The translations under genes were made by a program, and so were the position numbers. The notes under the pieces were generated by a model. It was given only the letters and a program-made list of their open reading frames with translations, had not been told where the DNA came from and made no database searches. A stretch of 36,747 bases of DNA from Sphingobacteriia bacterium (GTDB lineage: Bacteria; Bacteroidota; Bacteroidia; Chitinophagales; Chitinophagaceae), in contig CANHJH010000008.1 in the NCBI GenBank assembly GCA_947460365.1, forward strand, positions 1 to 36,747. Direction: 5' to 3'. Positions 23,693 through 33,705 of the stretch are shown piece after piece. How positions within the stretch are numbered: position 1 is the first letter of the stretch; every line of letters starts with the position of its first letter.

Positions 23693-25048
23693 ATGGGTGT
23701 AAAATTATTACTAGAAAAAGCACATGTTGAAGGAATCCGCACTTATGCGGTGTACCGTAAAGAAGGTGGCTACAGAAGCGTAGAGAAAGCCCTCCAACAA
23801 ATGGGACCCGAGGCTATTGTAGAAGAAGTAAAGAAGAGCGGTTTAAGAGGTAGAGGTGGTGCTGGTTTTCCGGCCGGTATGAAATGGAGCTTTATTGCAA
23901 AGCCGGAAGGCGTTCCACGTCACTTAGTTTGCAATGCAGATGAAAGTGAACCAGGTACTTTTAAAGACAGGTATTTGATGGAAAACATTCCACATTTACT
24001 AATCGAAGGTTTAATTGTAGCTTCTTTTGCACTGGGTAGTAATGATACATACATCTACATCAGAGGGGAATATGCATGGATTGTTGATATCCTCGAAACC
24101 GCTATCGAAGAAGCAAAAGCCAATGGCTTTTTAGGTAAAAATATTTTAGGCAGCGGATTCGATTGCAACATACACGTTCAGCGTGGTGCTGGTGCTTATA
24201 TCTGTGGAGAAGAAACTGCATTAATTGAATCTTTAGAAGGTAAGCGAGGTAACCCGCGTATTAAGCCTCCATTTCCTGCTATTCAGGGATTATGGCAACG
24301 CCCTACCGTGGTAAATAATGTAGAAACACTGGCAGCTGTAGTGCCTATCATTAATATGGGCGGAGAGGAATACGCTAAAATTGGCGTTGGAAGATCAACT
24401 GGTACCAAGCTTATTTCTGCTTGCGGAAATATTAATAAACCAGGTGTATACGAAATAGACATGACTATTTCTGTAGAAGAGTTTATTTATGCTGATGAAT
24501 ATTGTGGTGGTATTGCAAATGGCAAACGATTAAAAGCTTGTATACCCGGTGGTTCCTCTGTGCCTATTTTACCGGCAAATTTATTGTTAAAAACAGCCAA
24601 AGGAGAAACCAGATACATGAACTATGAGAGCTTAAGTGATGGCGGATTTGCAACGGGTTCTATGATGGGATCCGGTGGTTTTATCGTATTAGATGAAGAT
24701 CAGTGTATTGTAAAAAATACGTACACATTGGCTCGTTTCTATCGTCATGAAAGTTGCGGTCAGTGCTCTCCTTGTAGAGAAGGTACCGGTTGGATGGAAA
24801 AGATTTTGTACAAAATTGAGATGGGCAAAGGAAGAAAATCTGATATAGATTTGTTGTGGGACATTCAACGCAAAATTGAAGGCAATACCATCTGTCCGTT
24901 AGGGGATGCTGCTGCATGGCCAGTGGCTGCTGCAATTCGTCACTTTAGAGATGAATTTGAGTGGCATGTGTTGAATCAGGATCAGGCACAAAAAAGAAAC
25001 TATGGCTTAGCGCATTATGCTGAACCTATTTATGTGCCGGCAGGATAA
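23693..25048 (+). CDS. nuoF: NADH-quinone oxidoreductase subunit F
   Basis: 51-kDa subunit that binds FMN and NADH and holds 4Fe-4S cluster N3; it is the electron entry point of complex I. The glycine-rich GLRGRGGAGFPAG (50-62) and GAGAYICGEETAL (165-177) are nucleotide/FMN motifs. N3 ligands are Cys355, Cys358, Cys361 and Cys401. The 451-aa length is normal. Confidence 0.97.
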   Translation: MGVKLLLEKAHVEGIRTYAVYRKEGGYRSVEKALQQMGPEAIVEEVKKSGLRGRGGAGFPAGMKWSFIAKPEGVPRHLVCNADESEPGTFKDRYLMENIPHLLIEGLIVASFALGSNDTYIYIRGEYAWIVDILETAIEEAKANGFLGKNILGSGFDCNIHVQRGAGAYICGEETALIESLEGKRGNPRIKPPFPAIQGLWQRPTVVNNVETLAAVVPIINMGGEEYAKIGVGRSTGTKLISACGNINKPGVYEIDMTISVEEFIYADEYCGGIANGKRLKACIPGGSSVPILPANLLLKTAKGETRYMNYESLSDGGFATGSMMGSGGFIVLDEDQCIVKNTYTLARFYRHESCGQCSPCREGTGWMEKILYKIEMGKGRKSDIDLLWDIQRKIEGNTICPLGDAAAWPVAAAIRHFRDEFEWHVLNQDQAQKRNYGLAHYAEPIYVPAG

Positions 25049-25074
25049 ATTAATCAAAGTAATAAGTCATGCTA

Positions 25075-25138
25075 AATGTTTTGAATTTTGAATTTAGTTT
25101 TTGACTTTTGACTTTCGAATTTTGACTTTTGAATTTTT
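25075..25138. repeat. TTTTGAC/TTTTGAA tandem repeat in nuoF-nuoG spacer
   Basis: About nine imperfect 6-8-bp units of TTTTGAC/TTTTGAA type fill the spacer. The tract opens a short in-frame extension of nuoG, but translation from the ATG at 25143 fits the family. Related tracts lie at 8351-8386 and 35010-35062. Confidence 0.6.
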
Positions 25139-25142
25139 AAGT

Positions 25143-26240
25143 ATGTCTGAACAACCATTATTAAAAGTAACAATCGATAACATTACGATTGAAGTGCCTG
25201 CAGGAACTACAATTTTACATGCTGCACGTAAAATTGGTGGCGAAGTTGCACCCCCTGCTATGTGCTATTATAGTAAGCTAGAAGGTAGTGGGGGTAAATG
25301 CCGCACCTGTTTGGTAGAAGTAAGCAAAGGTTCTGAAAAAGATCCTCGACCGATGCCTAAATTAGTTGCAAGCTGCCGTACCACTGTAATGGATGGAATG
25401 GAAGTTAAAAATATAACCAGTGAAAAGGTAATTGACGCACGTAATGGCGTAGTAGAATTTTTATTGCTGAATCATCCACTCGATTGCCCTGTTTGTGATC
25501 AAGCCGGTGAATGTCATTTACAAGATTTAAGCTACAACCACGGCAAAGCCGGTACTCGTTACGAGTTCCAACGCAGAACTTTTAAGAAACACAATTTAGG
25601 CGAGCATATTCAACTACACATGACGCGTTGTATTCTTTGCTACCGTTGTGTATTTACTGCAGATCAACTTACTAAGAAGAGAGAACATGGGGTGTTAGAC
25701 AGAGGTGATCATGCCGAAATTGCTACGTTTATTGAAAAGAATTTAGACAATGAATTCATTGGTAATGTTATTGATGTTTGTCCGGTTGGCGCATTAACTG
25801 ATAAAACATTCCGTTTTAAAAACAGGGTTTGGTTTTTAAAACCCATGGATGCTCATCGCAACTGCCCTACTTGTAGTGGTAAAGTAACTTTATGGAATAG
25901 AGGAGAGGAAGTGTTTAGAGTAACTGCCCGTAAAGATCAGTGGGGTGAAGTAGAAGATTGGATTTGTAATACCTGCAGATTCGAAACTAAGAACGCTAGC
26001 GATTGGGTAATAGAAGGTCCAAGAATGATCGACAGACATTCTGTTATTTCTCAGGGACACTATGCAGGCAATATCGGCACGCATGTACCAACCGAAACAT
26101 TTGAAGCAGTTAATCATGGTAGACAACCACAATTGCTAATGGATATACATGACGTTAGTAAAGTAAACAAGCCGGGTTCTTCCTTAGCTAAACTAAAAGG
26201 CCCTGCTCATTCAAAAGATTTTAATAATAATCAAGACTAA
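25143..26240 (+). CDS. nuoG: NADH-quinone oxidoreductase subunit G, short form
   Basis: Iron-sulfur subunit of the peripheral arm. Ligands: 2Fe-2S N1b at Cys41, Cys53, Cys56 and Cys78; cluster N5 at His111, Cys115, Cys118 and Cys124; cluster N4 at Cys163, Cys166, Cys169 and Cys213. A further Cys241/244/275/278 set could bind an extra cluster or zinc. At 365 aa it lacks the large molybdopterin-oxidoreductase-like C-terminal region of E. coli NuoG, as is usual for short Bacteroidota forms. The ATG at 25143 (MSEQPLL) is preferred over an upstream TTG (25101) that reads through a simple repeat. Confidence 0.94.
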   Translation: MSEQPLLKVTIDNITIEVPAGTTILHAARKIGGEVAPPAMCYYSKLEGSGGKCRTCLVEVSKGSEKDPRPMPKLVASCRTTVMDGMEVKNITSEKVIDARNGVVEFLLLNHPLDCPVCDQAGECHLQDLSYNHGKAGTRYEFQRRTFKKHNLGEHIQLHMTRCILCYRCVFTADQLTKKREHGVLDRGDHAEIATFIEKNLDNEFIGNVIDVCPVGALTDKTFRFKNRVWFLKPMDAHRNCPTCSGKVTLWNRGEEVFRVTARKDQWGEVEDWICNTCRFETKNASDWVIEGPRMIDRHSVISQGHYAGNIGTHVPTETFEAVNHGRQPQLLMDIHDVSKVNKPGSSLAKLKGPAHSKDFNNNQD

Positions 26241-26251
26241 TAAATATAAGC

Positions 26252-27301
26252 ATGACACTATTGGCATTTGACTGGTTATTAATGATAGAAAAACTGATAC
26301 TCATAGCAATAATTGTATTTGCTAGTTTGGGTATTGCCTTATATACCACCTTCGCAGAAAGAAAAGTGGCAGCACTTTTACAAGATCGTCCGGGACCTGA
26401 AAGAGCCGGCCCTTTCGGTTTATTTCAACCTTTTGCGGATGGTCTGAAACTTATCACTAAAGAAGAAATTATTCCGGGCAGCGCAAATAAAGGATTGTTT
26501 ATCTTGGGCCCTGGCTTAGCAATGACGGCCGCTTTAATGACTTGCTCTGTAATACCCTGGAGCAGTCATGTGGAGTTGTTTGATCGTAAAATAGACCTGC
26601 AAATTGCAGATATTAATATTGGCATCCTATACATTTTCGGTGTGGTGAGTTTAGGTGTTTATGGAATGATGATTGGAGGTTGGGCTTCCAACAATAAATT
26701 CTCTTTAATGGCTGCATTGCGTGGCGCCTCCCAAGCTATAAGCTACGAATTAGCTATGGGGCTTTCCTTAATTGCAGTATTAATGCTTTCCGGTTCTTTA
26801 AGTTTAAAAACTATTGTTGACCAGCAAATGGCTGCAGGAAATCTATGGAATATTGCATATCAACCATTGGGTTTTTTAATATTTTTTATCTGCGCATTGG
26901 CAGAGTGTAACAGAACGCCGTTCGATTTGCCCGAAGCAGAAAACGAACTGAATTTTGGATACCATCAGGAATACTCTTCCATGAAATTGGGCTTTTATTT
27001 ATTTTCGGAATACATTAACATGATCATGAGCAGTGCGGTAATGGCTTGTTTATTTTTTGGCGGTTATGACATTCCTTTTTTAGATGAAAGCAAATTAGCA
27101 GTTAACACTGCTGCAATAATTGGCGTATTGGCTTTACTAACTAAAATAGTCATTTTTATTTTCGTATTTATGTGGATTAGGTGGACAGTTCCGCGTTTTA
27201 GATACGATCAGTTAATGAATGTTGGTTGGAAAAAATTAATACCATTGGCATTGTTTAATATGTTGTTAACCGGAGCAATTATTCTTTGGCAACAAGGATA
27301 A
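26252..27301 (+). CDS. nuoH: NADH-quinone oxidoreductase subunit H
   Basis: Membrane subunit linking the quinone site to the pump modules. The signature YTTFAERKVAALLQDRPGP (about 31-49) is followed by GLFQPFADGLKLITKEE, and eight or so hydrophobic helices run to the end. The NRTPFDLPEAENEL loop (about 225-238) is conserved in the family. It begins 12 nt after nuoG. Confidence 0.97.
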   Translation: MTLLAFDWLLMIEKLILIAIIVFASLGIALYTTFAERKVAALLQDRPGPERAGPFGLFQPFADGLKLITKEEIIPGSANKGLFILGPGLAMTAALMTCSVIPWSSHVELFDRKIDLQIADINIGILYIFGVVSLGVYGMMIGGWASNNKFSLMAALRGASQAISYELAMGLSLIAVLMLSGSLSLKTIVDQQMAAGNLWNIAYQPLGFLIFFICALAECNRTPFDLPEAENELNFGYHQEYSSMKLGFYLFSEYINMIMSSAVMACLFFGGYDIPFLDESKLAVNTAAIIGVLALLTKIVIFIFVFMWIRWTVPRFRYDQLMNVGWKKLIPLALFNMLLTGAIILWQQG

Positions 27302-27362
27302 ATCAAAAGACTAACAAACCGTATAATTGAATTTTATTATAAATTTTTATATAACGTAATAC

Positions 27363-27908
27363 ATGCAAGCATTAACCAACAGAAGGAAAGAAGTCAGCAG
27401 AAAACCAATGACTTTTATAGAGAGTCTGTATATTCCTGCAATTCTCAAAGGCATGGGCATTACCTTCAGGCACATTTTTACTAAAAATCCTACCATTCGT
27501 TATCCGGAACAGAAACGACCATTTAGTCCGGTTTTTCGTGGGTTACATGTATTAAACCGTGATGAAGCAGGCCGTGAACGTTGTACTGCATGCGGATTGT
27601 GTGCGGTAGCTTGTCCGGCAGAAGCCATTACGATGGAAGCAGCAGAGCGTGTGCCTGGTGAAGAAAGCAAGTACAGAGAAGAAAAGTATGCAGCAAAATA
27701 TGAAATCAACATGTTGCGTTGTATATTCTGCGGATTGTGTGAAGACGCTTGTCCAAAAGACGCCATCTATCTAAGTGAAACAGTTACGCCTGCTAATTAT
27801 ACCCGAAAAGGGTTTATTTATGGGAAGGAAGATTTATTAATTCCTAATCGTAATGTAGAATTAGAAGAATATGCAGAAGCAATCGGCGAAAGCAGAAGAA
27901 AATATTAA
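27363..27908 (+). CDS. nuoI: NADH-quinone oxidoreductase subunit I
   Basis: Ferredoxin-like 23-kDa subunit with 4Fe-4S clusters N6a and N6b. The two CxxCxxCxxxC motifs are Cys74/77/80/84 and Cys120/123/126/130. The amphipathic N-terminal helix (about 18-45) anchors it to the membrane arm. Length 181 aa. Confidence 0.97.
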   Translation: MQALTNRRKEVSRKPMTFIESLYIPAILKGMGITFRHIFTKNPTIRYPEQKRPFSPVFRGLHVLNRDEAGRERCTACGLCAVACPAEAITMEAAERVPGEESKYREEKYAAKYEINMLRCIFCGLCEDACPKDAIYLSETVTPANYTRKGFIYGKEDLLIPNRNVELEEYAEAIGESRRKY

Positions 27909-27927
27909 TCATAGGTAATACAACAAG

Positions 27928-28431
27928 ATGAATACAGTTCAAATACTATTTTTCTTTTTAAGTGTACTGGCCATATTCAGTGCTGTTATGGTTTTATTTA
28001 GTAAAAGTCCGGTACACAGTGTACTCTGGTTAATTGCGGTGTTTTTTGCAATTTCCGGACATTATATCTTGCTAAATGCACAGTTTTTGGCAATTGTAAA
28101 CCTGATCGTTTACGCAGGCGCTATCATGGTTCTATTTCTGTTTGTAATTATGTTGATGAACTTAAATGCAAACGCAGAACCAAAAAAGTATTGGTGGATG
28201 AAATTTGCAGGTGTAATTTCCGGAGGATGTTTTTTAGTAGTGTTGGTCTCCTTGGTTCAACAAGCTACCGAACTAACCGGAAAACAAGCATTAGTCAAAG
28301 AAGGTAATATCGGTCTGATAAAAAATTTAGGAAAAGTATTATTTAGTGATTTTGTACTACCATTCGAAATAAGCAGTGTGTTGTTTTTAAGTGCAATGGT
28401 AGGTGCTGTAGTAATAGGAAAAAAAGACTAA
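27928..28431 (+). CDS. nuoJ: NADH-quinone oxidoreductase subunit J
   Basis: Five-helix membrane subunit. Conserved region VNLIVYAGAIMVLFLFVIMLM (split over residues about 57-77) is the TM3 helix with the pi-bulge known in this family. The 167-aa length is normal. It is 19 nt from nuoI. Confidence 0.96.
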   Translation: MNTVQILFFFLSVLAIFSAVMVLFSKSPVHSVLWLIAVFFAISGHYILLNAQFLAIVNLIVYAGAIMVLFLFVIMLMNLNANAEPKKYWWMKFAGVISGGCFLVVLVSLVQQATELTGKQALVKEGNIGLIKNLGKVLFSDFVLPFEISSVLFLSAMVGAVVIGKKD

Positions 28432-28477
28432 TGCCGCAGCATAATTTTTAAATGATTAATTAAATAACTAGTTAAAT

Positions 28478-28813
28478 ATGCCAATACAATACTATATCTA
28501 TTTCTGCTTAGCCCTTTTTAGTATCGGAATAATAGGAGTGCTTACCAGAAGAAATGCCATCATTGTTTTCATGTGTATAGAGCTTATGCTTAATGCTGTA
28601 AACTTATTATTAGTTGCTTTTTCTAAATTACATCATGGAACAGCTTTGGCAATTGATCCGGCTACAACCGTTGGCACAGATGGCCAACTATTTGTATTTT
28701 TTATCATGGTGGTTGCAGCTGCAGAAGTAAGTGTAGGGTTAGCCATTATTGTTATGATGTACAGAAATACACATTCCGTAGACATTAACTTTTTGAACAG
28801 ATTGAAAAATTAA
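28478..28813 (+). CDS. nuoK: NADH-quinone oxidoreductase subunit K
   Basis: Three-helix membrane subunit homologous to MrpC. Conserved glutamates lie in [12 protein letters not shown] and [11 protein letters not shown], as expected for the proton path. Length 111 aa; its stop is followed after 1 nt by nuoL. Confidence 0.97.
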   Translation: MPIQYYIYFCLALFSIGIIGVLTRRNAIIVFMCIELMLNAVNLLLVAFSKLHHGTALAIDPATTVGTDGQLFVFFIMVVAAAEVSVGLAIIVMMYRNTHSVDINFLNRLKN

Positions 28814-28814
28814 T

Positions 28815-30758
28815 ATGAGTAAGATAGCATTTTTAGTTCCTCTTTTTCCGCTAGTTGGATTTCTGATCAATGGATTGGGAAGAAAATACCTTTCTAAAAC
28901 AGCCATAGGTGTCATTGGTTCGGGAGTTATCTTTTGTTCTTTTGTAACCTCATGCATATTATTTCAGCAGGTTTGTAATGAGTCTTGTAATGAACAAACC
29001 TTCCATGCAGTAGTAACCCTATTTAATTTTATTAAAGTAGATGCGTTTACTATTCCATTCGCTTTTCAGATTGATCAATTGTCTGTATTATTCTTATTAA
29101 TTATTACAGGAATCGGATTCTTGATTCATCTCTATTCAACAGCGTATATGAAGGAGGAAGAATCGCACCATTTTGGTAGATATTTTGCCTACCTTAACTT
29201 ATTCGTATTCTCCATGCTATTATTGGTTATGGGCGCCAACTATGTAATCATGTTTATTGGTTGGGAAGGCGTTGGATTATGTTCTTACCTACTAATTGGT
29301 TATTGGTTTAAAAATAACCAATATAACTACGCAGCTAAGAAGGCGTTTATTATGAATAGAATTGGCGACCTAGGTTTCTTATTAGCTGTTTTTTGGATAT
29401 TATTTAAATTGGGAACTGTAAACTATGGTGATGTGTTTAGCAATGTTGCTAAACTTTCTGCTTTTGATATTGCTGCGATTACCATGTTGCTTTTTGTAGG
29501 AGCCATGGGAAAGAGCGCTCAAATTCCACTATATACCTGGTTACCCGATGCAATGGCAGGCCCAACTCCTGTTTCTGCATTAATACATGCTGCAACTATG
29601 GTAACAGCAGGTATTTATATGATCGCAAGAAGTAACATCTTATTTACTTTAGCCCCTTCTACTCAGGCGATAATAACTATTGTAGGGTTGGCTACAGCCG
29701 TTTTTGCAGCTACCATAGCGCTTAAGCAAAATGACATAAAAAAAGTATTGGCTTATTCTACTGTTAGTCAGTTGGGCTATATGTTTTTAGGATTAGGTGT
29801 TGGAGCTTACACCGGTGCTGTATTTCATGTGTTTACCCATGCCTTTTTTAAAGCATTACTCTTTCTAGGCGCTGGGTCTGTAATTCATGCTATGCACCAC
29901 GAACAAGATATTCGTAAAATGGGCAATCTAAAAAAATATATGCCAATTACGCATATTACTTTCTTATTAGGTTGTTTGGCAATTGCCGGCATTCCTCCTT
30001 TCTCCGGATTCTTTTCTAAAGATGAAATCTTAGCCGCAGTATTTACTAAGAATCCAATTTACTACTACATAGCAGTGGGTGGGGCGTTAATGACTGCTTT
30101 CTATATGTTCCGTTTATATACCCTTACTTTTCTTGGTCAATTTAGAGGTACATCGGAACAAGAACATCATTTACATGAAAGTCCTTATTCCATGACGATT
30201 CCTTTAATTGTTTTAGCCATTCTTTCAGTTATTGCTGGATTCATCGGTATTCCGGAAATCTTTGCCCCCGATAGCCATTGGTTAGAGCATTTTCTGGCTC
30301 CAATATTTAAGGAATCAACCAAATTAGCAGCGGTGCATCATGTAGACCATTCGCAAGAATACTTGATGATGGGAAGCGTAACAGGGTTGGTAATCCTGAT
30401 GATTTTAATCGCTTTAATTCTGTATAAAAAATATACCATTAAAGAGGATGAAACCAGTTGGGGAATTGGTAAACTATTGACTAACAAATGGTATATCGAT
30501 GAATTATATAATGCAATAATTGTTAACCCAATGAATGCATTTGCAGGATTTTGTAAAAACACTATAGAGAAGAACGGAATTGATGGAATAGTAAATGGAG
30601 TAGGTAAATTGGTTTCTTATAGCTCCAGACAACTGCGCCTTTTACAAAGTGGTCAAGTTGCCAGCTATTTGTTGATTATGATTTTATCGATAGTGGTGTT
30701 CTTCCTGATTTGGTTCAATGATTTAACCATAATTCGATTTTTAAACAATATATTTTAA
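28815..30758 (+). CDS. nuoL: NADH-quinone oxidoreductase subunit L
   Basis: Largest antiporter-like proton-pumping subunit (647 aa). The central domain includes MFIGWEGVGLCSYLLIGYW, the PLYTWLPDAMAGPTPVSALIHAATMV segment (split in my reading as two motifs) and DIKKVLAYSTVSQLGYM. The C-terminal portion (from about 470) contains the lateral helix and the last membrane helix. Confidence 0.97.
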   Translation: MSKIAFLVPLFPLVGFLINGLGRKYLSKTAIGVIGSGVIFCSFVTSCILFQQVCNESCNEQTFHAVVTLFNFIKVDAFTIPFAFQIDQLSVLFLLIITGIGFLIHLYSTAYMKEEESHHFGRYFAYLNLFVFSMLLLVMGANYVIMFIGWEGVGLCSYLLIGYWFKNNQYNYAAKKAFIMNRIGDLGFLLAVFWILFKLGTVNYGDVFSNVAKLSAFDIAAITMLLFVGAMGKSAQIPLYTWLPDAMAGPTPVSALIHAATMVTAGIYMIARSNILFTLAPSTQAIITIVGLATAVFAATIALKQNDIKKVLAYSTVSQLGYMFLGLGVGAYTGAVFHVFTHAFFKALLFLGAGSVIHAMHHEQDIRKMGNLKKYMPITHITFLLGCLAIAGIPPFSGFFSKDEILAAVFTKNPIYYYIAVGGALMTAFYMFRLYTLTFLGQFRGTSEQEHHLHESPYSMTIPLIVLAILSVIAGFIGIPEIFAPDSHWLEHFLAPIFKESTKLAAVHHVDHSQEYLMMGSVTGLVILMILIALILYKKYTIKEDETSWGIGKLLTNKWYIDELYNAIIVNPMNAFAGFCKNTIEKNGIDGIVNGVGKLVSYSSRQLRLLQSGQVASYLLIMILSIVVFFLIWFNDLTIIRFLNNIF

Positions 30759-30782
30759 TTCGTTCATTAAGTATTCAGAACA

Positions 30783-32210
30783 ATGATAGCTTTATTACTC
30801 ATATTAACCCCTTTAGCAACCGGATTGCTTTCAATTTTAATGACCAAGGGTGGTTTTGCAAAAAACTTTTCACTACTTGCTTCATTAGTTACACTTGTTA
30901 TAGCCATTGCGGCAATACAAGCGCCTGTTGCACCTGCATTTGATATTGTATGGTTAAATAATTTAGGTAGCAGATTTACCCTGAAGATGGATGGAATGAG
31001 TAAAATGCTTTGTTTATTAACAGCAGTAGCATTTCCAATCATCTTTACTTCGGTTTATAAAAACACCTATAAAAATGCTGCCTCTTTTTTTGGTTTGATG
31101 TTGCTTACTCAAGCAGGCTTAATGGGTGTGTTTCTTGCAGCAGATGCGTTATTGTTCTATTTTTTCTGGGAATTCGCTTTAATACCTGTTTATTTTCTAT
31201 GCTCTATTTGGGGAGGTGAAAAACGCATCGCCGTTACGTTTAAGTTTTTCATTTATACCTTTTTAGGCTCTTTGTTGATGTTGGCTGGCATACTGTTCAT
31301 TTATTTCAGAACTGCCGATCATTCATTTGCCCTTCAATCATTTTATCATGTAAACTTAAGCGGCAAAGAGCAATCCTTAATTTTTTGGTTATTCTTTGTA
31401 GCATTTGCTATTAAAATGCCCATTTTCCCTTTTCATACATGGCAACCAGATGCTTATGAACAAGCACCCACTGCAACCACAATGGTGTTAAGTGGCGTAA
31501 TGGTAAAGATGGGTTTATATGCAGTACTGCGCTGGTTATTACCTGTTTTCCCATTAGCAACAGCTCAATTCAGTAATGTTATTATTATACTTTCCGTAAT
31601 AGGAATGATTTATGCTTCTTTAATAGCCATTCGTCAGGATGATATTAAACGATTAATTGCCTATTCTTCTATTGCACACATTGGATTAATGAGTGCTGCT
31701 ATTTTTTCGGCCGACAAAACTGCGCTGGAAGGAGTAATGTTACAAATGTTTAATCACGGTATTAATGTGATAGGATTATGGATCATTGCAGACATAATTG
31801 AGCAACAATTAGGCACACGCAAAATGAGCGAAATGGGTGGACTTGCTCAAAAAGCACCGGCTATGGCTATTCTATTTGTGGTGATGGCCTTTGCTAATGT
31901 GGCATTGCCACTTACCAACGCTTTCATCGGAGAGTTTTTAATGTTTAGTGGTTTATTCAGGGTTAATATGATTATTGCCGCTGTGGCAGGTGTAAGCATT
32001 ATTTTAGCTGCGGTTTATACACTAAATATGGTGCAGAAAGTGATTTATGGTGAACTCGGAGAAACTGCAATAAAATCAACCGATATTAAGCTTAATGTTA
32101 AATTAGCATTGGTAGTTATTGCGTTGGCCATTATTGCTTTAGGAATATACCCTCAGCCAATGATCAACTTAACCAATGACAGTGTAGTAGGGTTAATTAT
32201 TAAAAAGTAA
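30783..32210 (+). CDS. nuoM: NADH-quinone oxidoreductase subunit M
   Basis: Antiporter-like pump subunit, 475 aa. Typical motifs are FYFFWEFALIPVYFL (conserved Glu), PIFPFHTWQPDAYEQAPT and DIKRLIAYSSIAHIGLM. About 14 hydrophobic helices are visible. It starts 24 nt after nuoL. Confidence 0.97.
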   Translation: MIALLLILTPLATGLLSILMTKGGFAKNFSLLASLVTLVIAIAAIQAPVAPAFDIVWLNNLGSRFTLKMDGMSKMLCLLTAVAFPIIFTSVYKNTYKNAASFFGLMLLTQAGLMGVFLAADALLFYFFWEFALIPVYFLCSIWGGEKRIAVTFKFFIYTFLGSLLMLAGILFIYFRTADHSFALQSFYHVNLSGKEQSLIFWLFFVAFAIKMPIFPFHTWQPDAYEQAPTATTMVLSGVMVKMGLYAVLRWLLPVFPLATAQFSNVIIILSVIGMIYASLIAIRQDDIKRLIAYSSIAHIGLMSAAIFSADKTALEGVMLQMFNHGINVIGLWIIADIIEQQLGTRKMSEMGGLAQKAPAMAILFVVMAFANVALPLTNAFIGEFLMFSGLFRVNMIIAAVAGVSIILAAVYTLNMVQKVIYGELGETAIKSTDIKLNVKLALVVIALAIIALGIYPQPMINLTNDSVVGLIIKK

Positions 32211-32228
32211 AGAATATCTAAAATAATT

Positions 32229-33617
32229 ATGAACGCAATTATATTTTCAGCTATAATGGGAGTGGTGATGATGTTTAGTGGTATCATCACAGAAAAAAAG
32301 TCCGCCATATCTTTTGTTGCGGTTGTTGCCTTGTTTATTTTATTAGCCGCAAACATTGCCAATACGTACGGCTTATGCTCCATAAGTATTAATACGCACG
32401 ACCTATTGCATTTCAGCAAGTTTGGATTGTACTTCAATTCAATATTAATTACAGCAGCATTAATATTTGTATTACTTAGCGGCTCAGCTGTTGAAAAAGT
32501 AGGGAACTATGCCGCAGATTATTATGCACTAATATTTTTTGTATTATGTGGCACCAGTATTCTCACCTCGTTCAATGGACTGTTGATGTTGTTTTTAGGG
32601 ATAGAAATTATGACCATACCGTTATACATCCTAACGGGTGCCGATAAAAAGAACTTAAAAAGCAATGAAGCTTCCTTGAAATATTTCTTAATGGGTTCTT
32701 TTTCTACCGGAATTATGTTAATGGGCATAGCTTTAGTGTATGGTGCTAATGGCTCCTTCGCATTAACTACTCCTGCCGCTGTTCCAAATTCCGCAGGGGT
32801 TATTCCTGTTTCTTTCTTGTTAGTGGGTGGATATATTTTATTATTTGTTTCTATGTGCTTTAAGGTATCTGCAGCACCTTTCCATTTTTGGACGCCGGAT
32901 GTATATGATGGCGCACCTACTGTGTTTACCGCCTTTATGTCTACCATTGTAAAAGCTGCAGGTTTCTTTGCTTTCCTTGTTTTGTTTGAAGCAAACGCAA
33001 CGCTATTGGGTCCTTCATGGAAAATTATGCTAACTTTTGTAATCATTGCAACACTCCTCATCGGCAATATAACGGCTGTGTTTCAGCAGAGTGTAAAAAG
33101 AATGTTGGCATATTCCAGTATCGCTCAGGCAGGATTTATGCTTTTCGCTTTATATACTTATAACGACCTTGCAAAAGAAGGTATTCTATTATATGCTGTT
33201 GCATATTGTCTGGCCACTATTGGCTTTTTCGCTGTTTTGGTAAAAGTTAAGGATCATAGTTTTGATGGATTCAATGGCTTGGCTAAGGCCCAACCTGTAT
33301 TGGCATTTAGCGCAGTGGTATTTTTGATGTCATTGGCAGGTATCCCCTTAACTGCCGGATTTTTCGCCAAGTACTACATGCTTGCTGCCGTCATAAAATC
33401 GGGCGGATCTTTTTGGATTGTGCTGGTAGCGTTGGTATTTGCTGCAATAAGCGTTTATTACTATTTCAAAGTAATCCAGGCAATGTATTTTAAATCAGGT
33501 GATCCCGAAATCATGGAAGTATCCAGTGGGTATAAAACTGCAATCGTTTTGGTGTCTTTGTTGGTGATAGCCATTGGCGTTCTTCCTTCAATAGTGCTCA
33601 ATTGGTTTTATTTTTAA
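32229..33617 (+). CDS. nuoN: NADH-quinone oxidoreductase subunit N
   Basis: Third antiporter-like subunit, 462 aa, with the conserved LFLGIEIMTIPLYIL, APFHFWTPDVYDGAP and VKRMLAYSSIAQAGFML regions. It is the last nuo gene. No intrinsic terminator follows, so some read-through into the ABC permease gene is possible. Confidence 0.97.
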   Translation: MNAIIFSAIMGVVMMFSGIITEKKSAISFVAVVALFILLAANIANTYGLCSISINTHDLLHFSKFGLYFNSILITAALIFVLLSGSAVEKVGNYAADYYALIFFVLCGTSILTSFNGLLMLFLGIEIMTIPLYILTGADKKNLKSNEASLKYFLMGSFSTGIMLMGIALVYGANGSFALTTPAAVPNSAGVIPVSFLLVGGYILLFVSMCFKVSAAPFHFWTPDVYDGAPTVFTAFMSTIVKAAGFFAFLVLFEANATLLGPSWKIMLTFVIIATLLIGNITAVFQQSVKRMLAYSSIAQAGFMLFALYTYNDLAKEGILLYAVAYCLATIGFFAVLVKVKDHSFDGFNGLAKAQPVLAFSAVVFLMSLAGIPLTAGFFAKYYMLAAVIKSGGSFWIVLVALVFAAISVYYYFKVIQAMYFKSGDPEIMEVSSGYKTAIVLVSLLVIAIGVLPSIVLNWFYF

Positions 33618-33668
33618 CCACTCTTCATAATTAACAACGAAAGTGCATTGAATTAATCAATCTGCTAT

Positions 33669-33676
33669 TACCTTTA
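33669..33676 (+). promoter_or_regulatory. weak -7 box for ABC permease gene
   Basis: TACCTTTA differs from TAnnTTTG at the last base. ATTG (33647-33650) lies 18 bp upstream as a possible -33 element. Confidence 0.35.
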
Positions 33677-33705
33677 GTATATAGCTTACCTAAATAAATT
33701 ATTCA

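Noticed and set aside
25101-25142. Longer NuoG start at the TTG at 25101
   Set aside because: The extension is translated from the TTTTGAC simple repeat and has no family similarity.
32522-33067. 181-codon minus-strand ORF inside nuoN
   Set aside because: It is the antisense shadow of a membrane-protein gene, with no promoter or recognisable domain.
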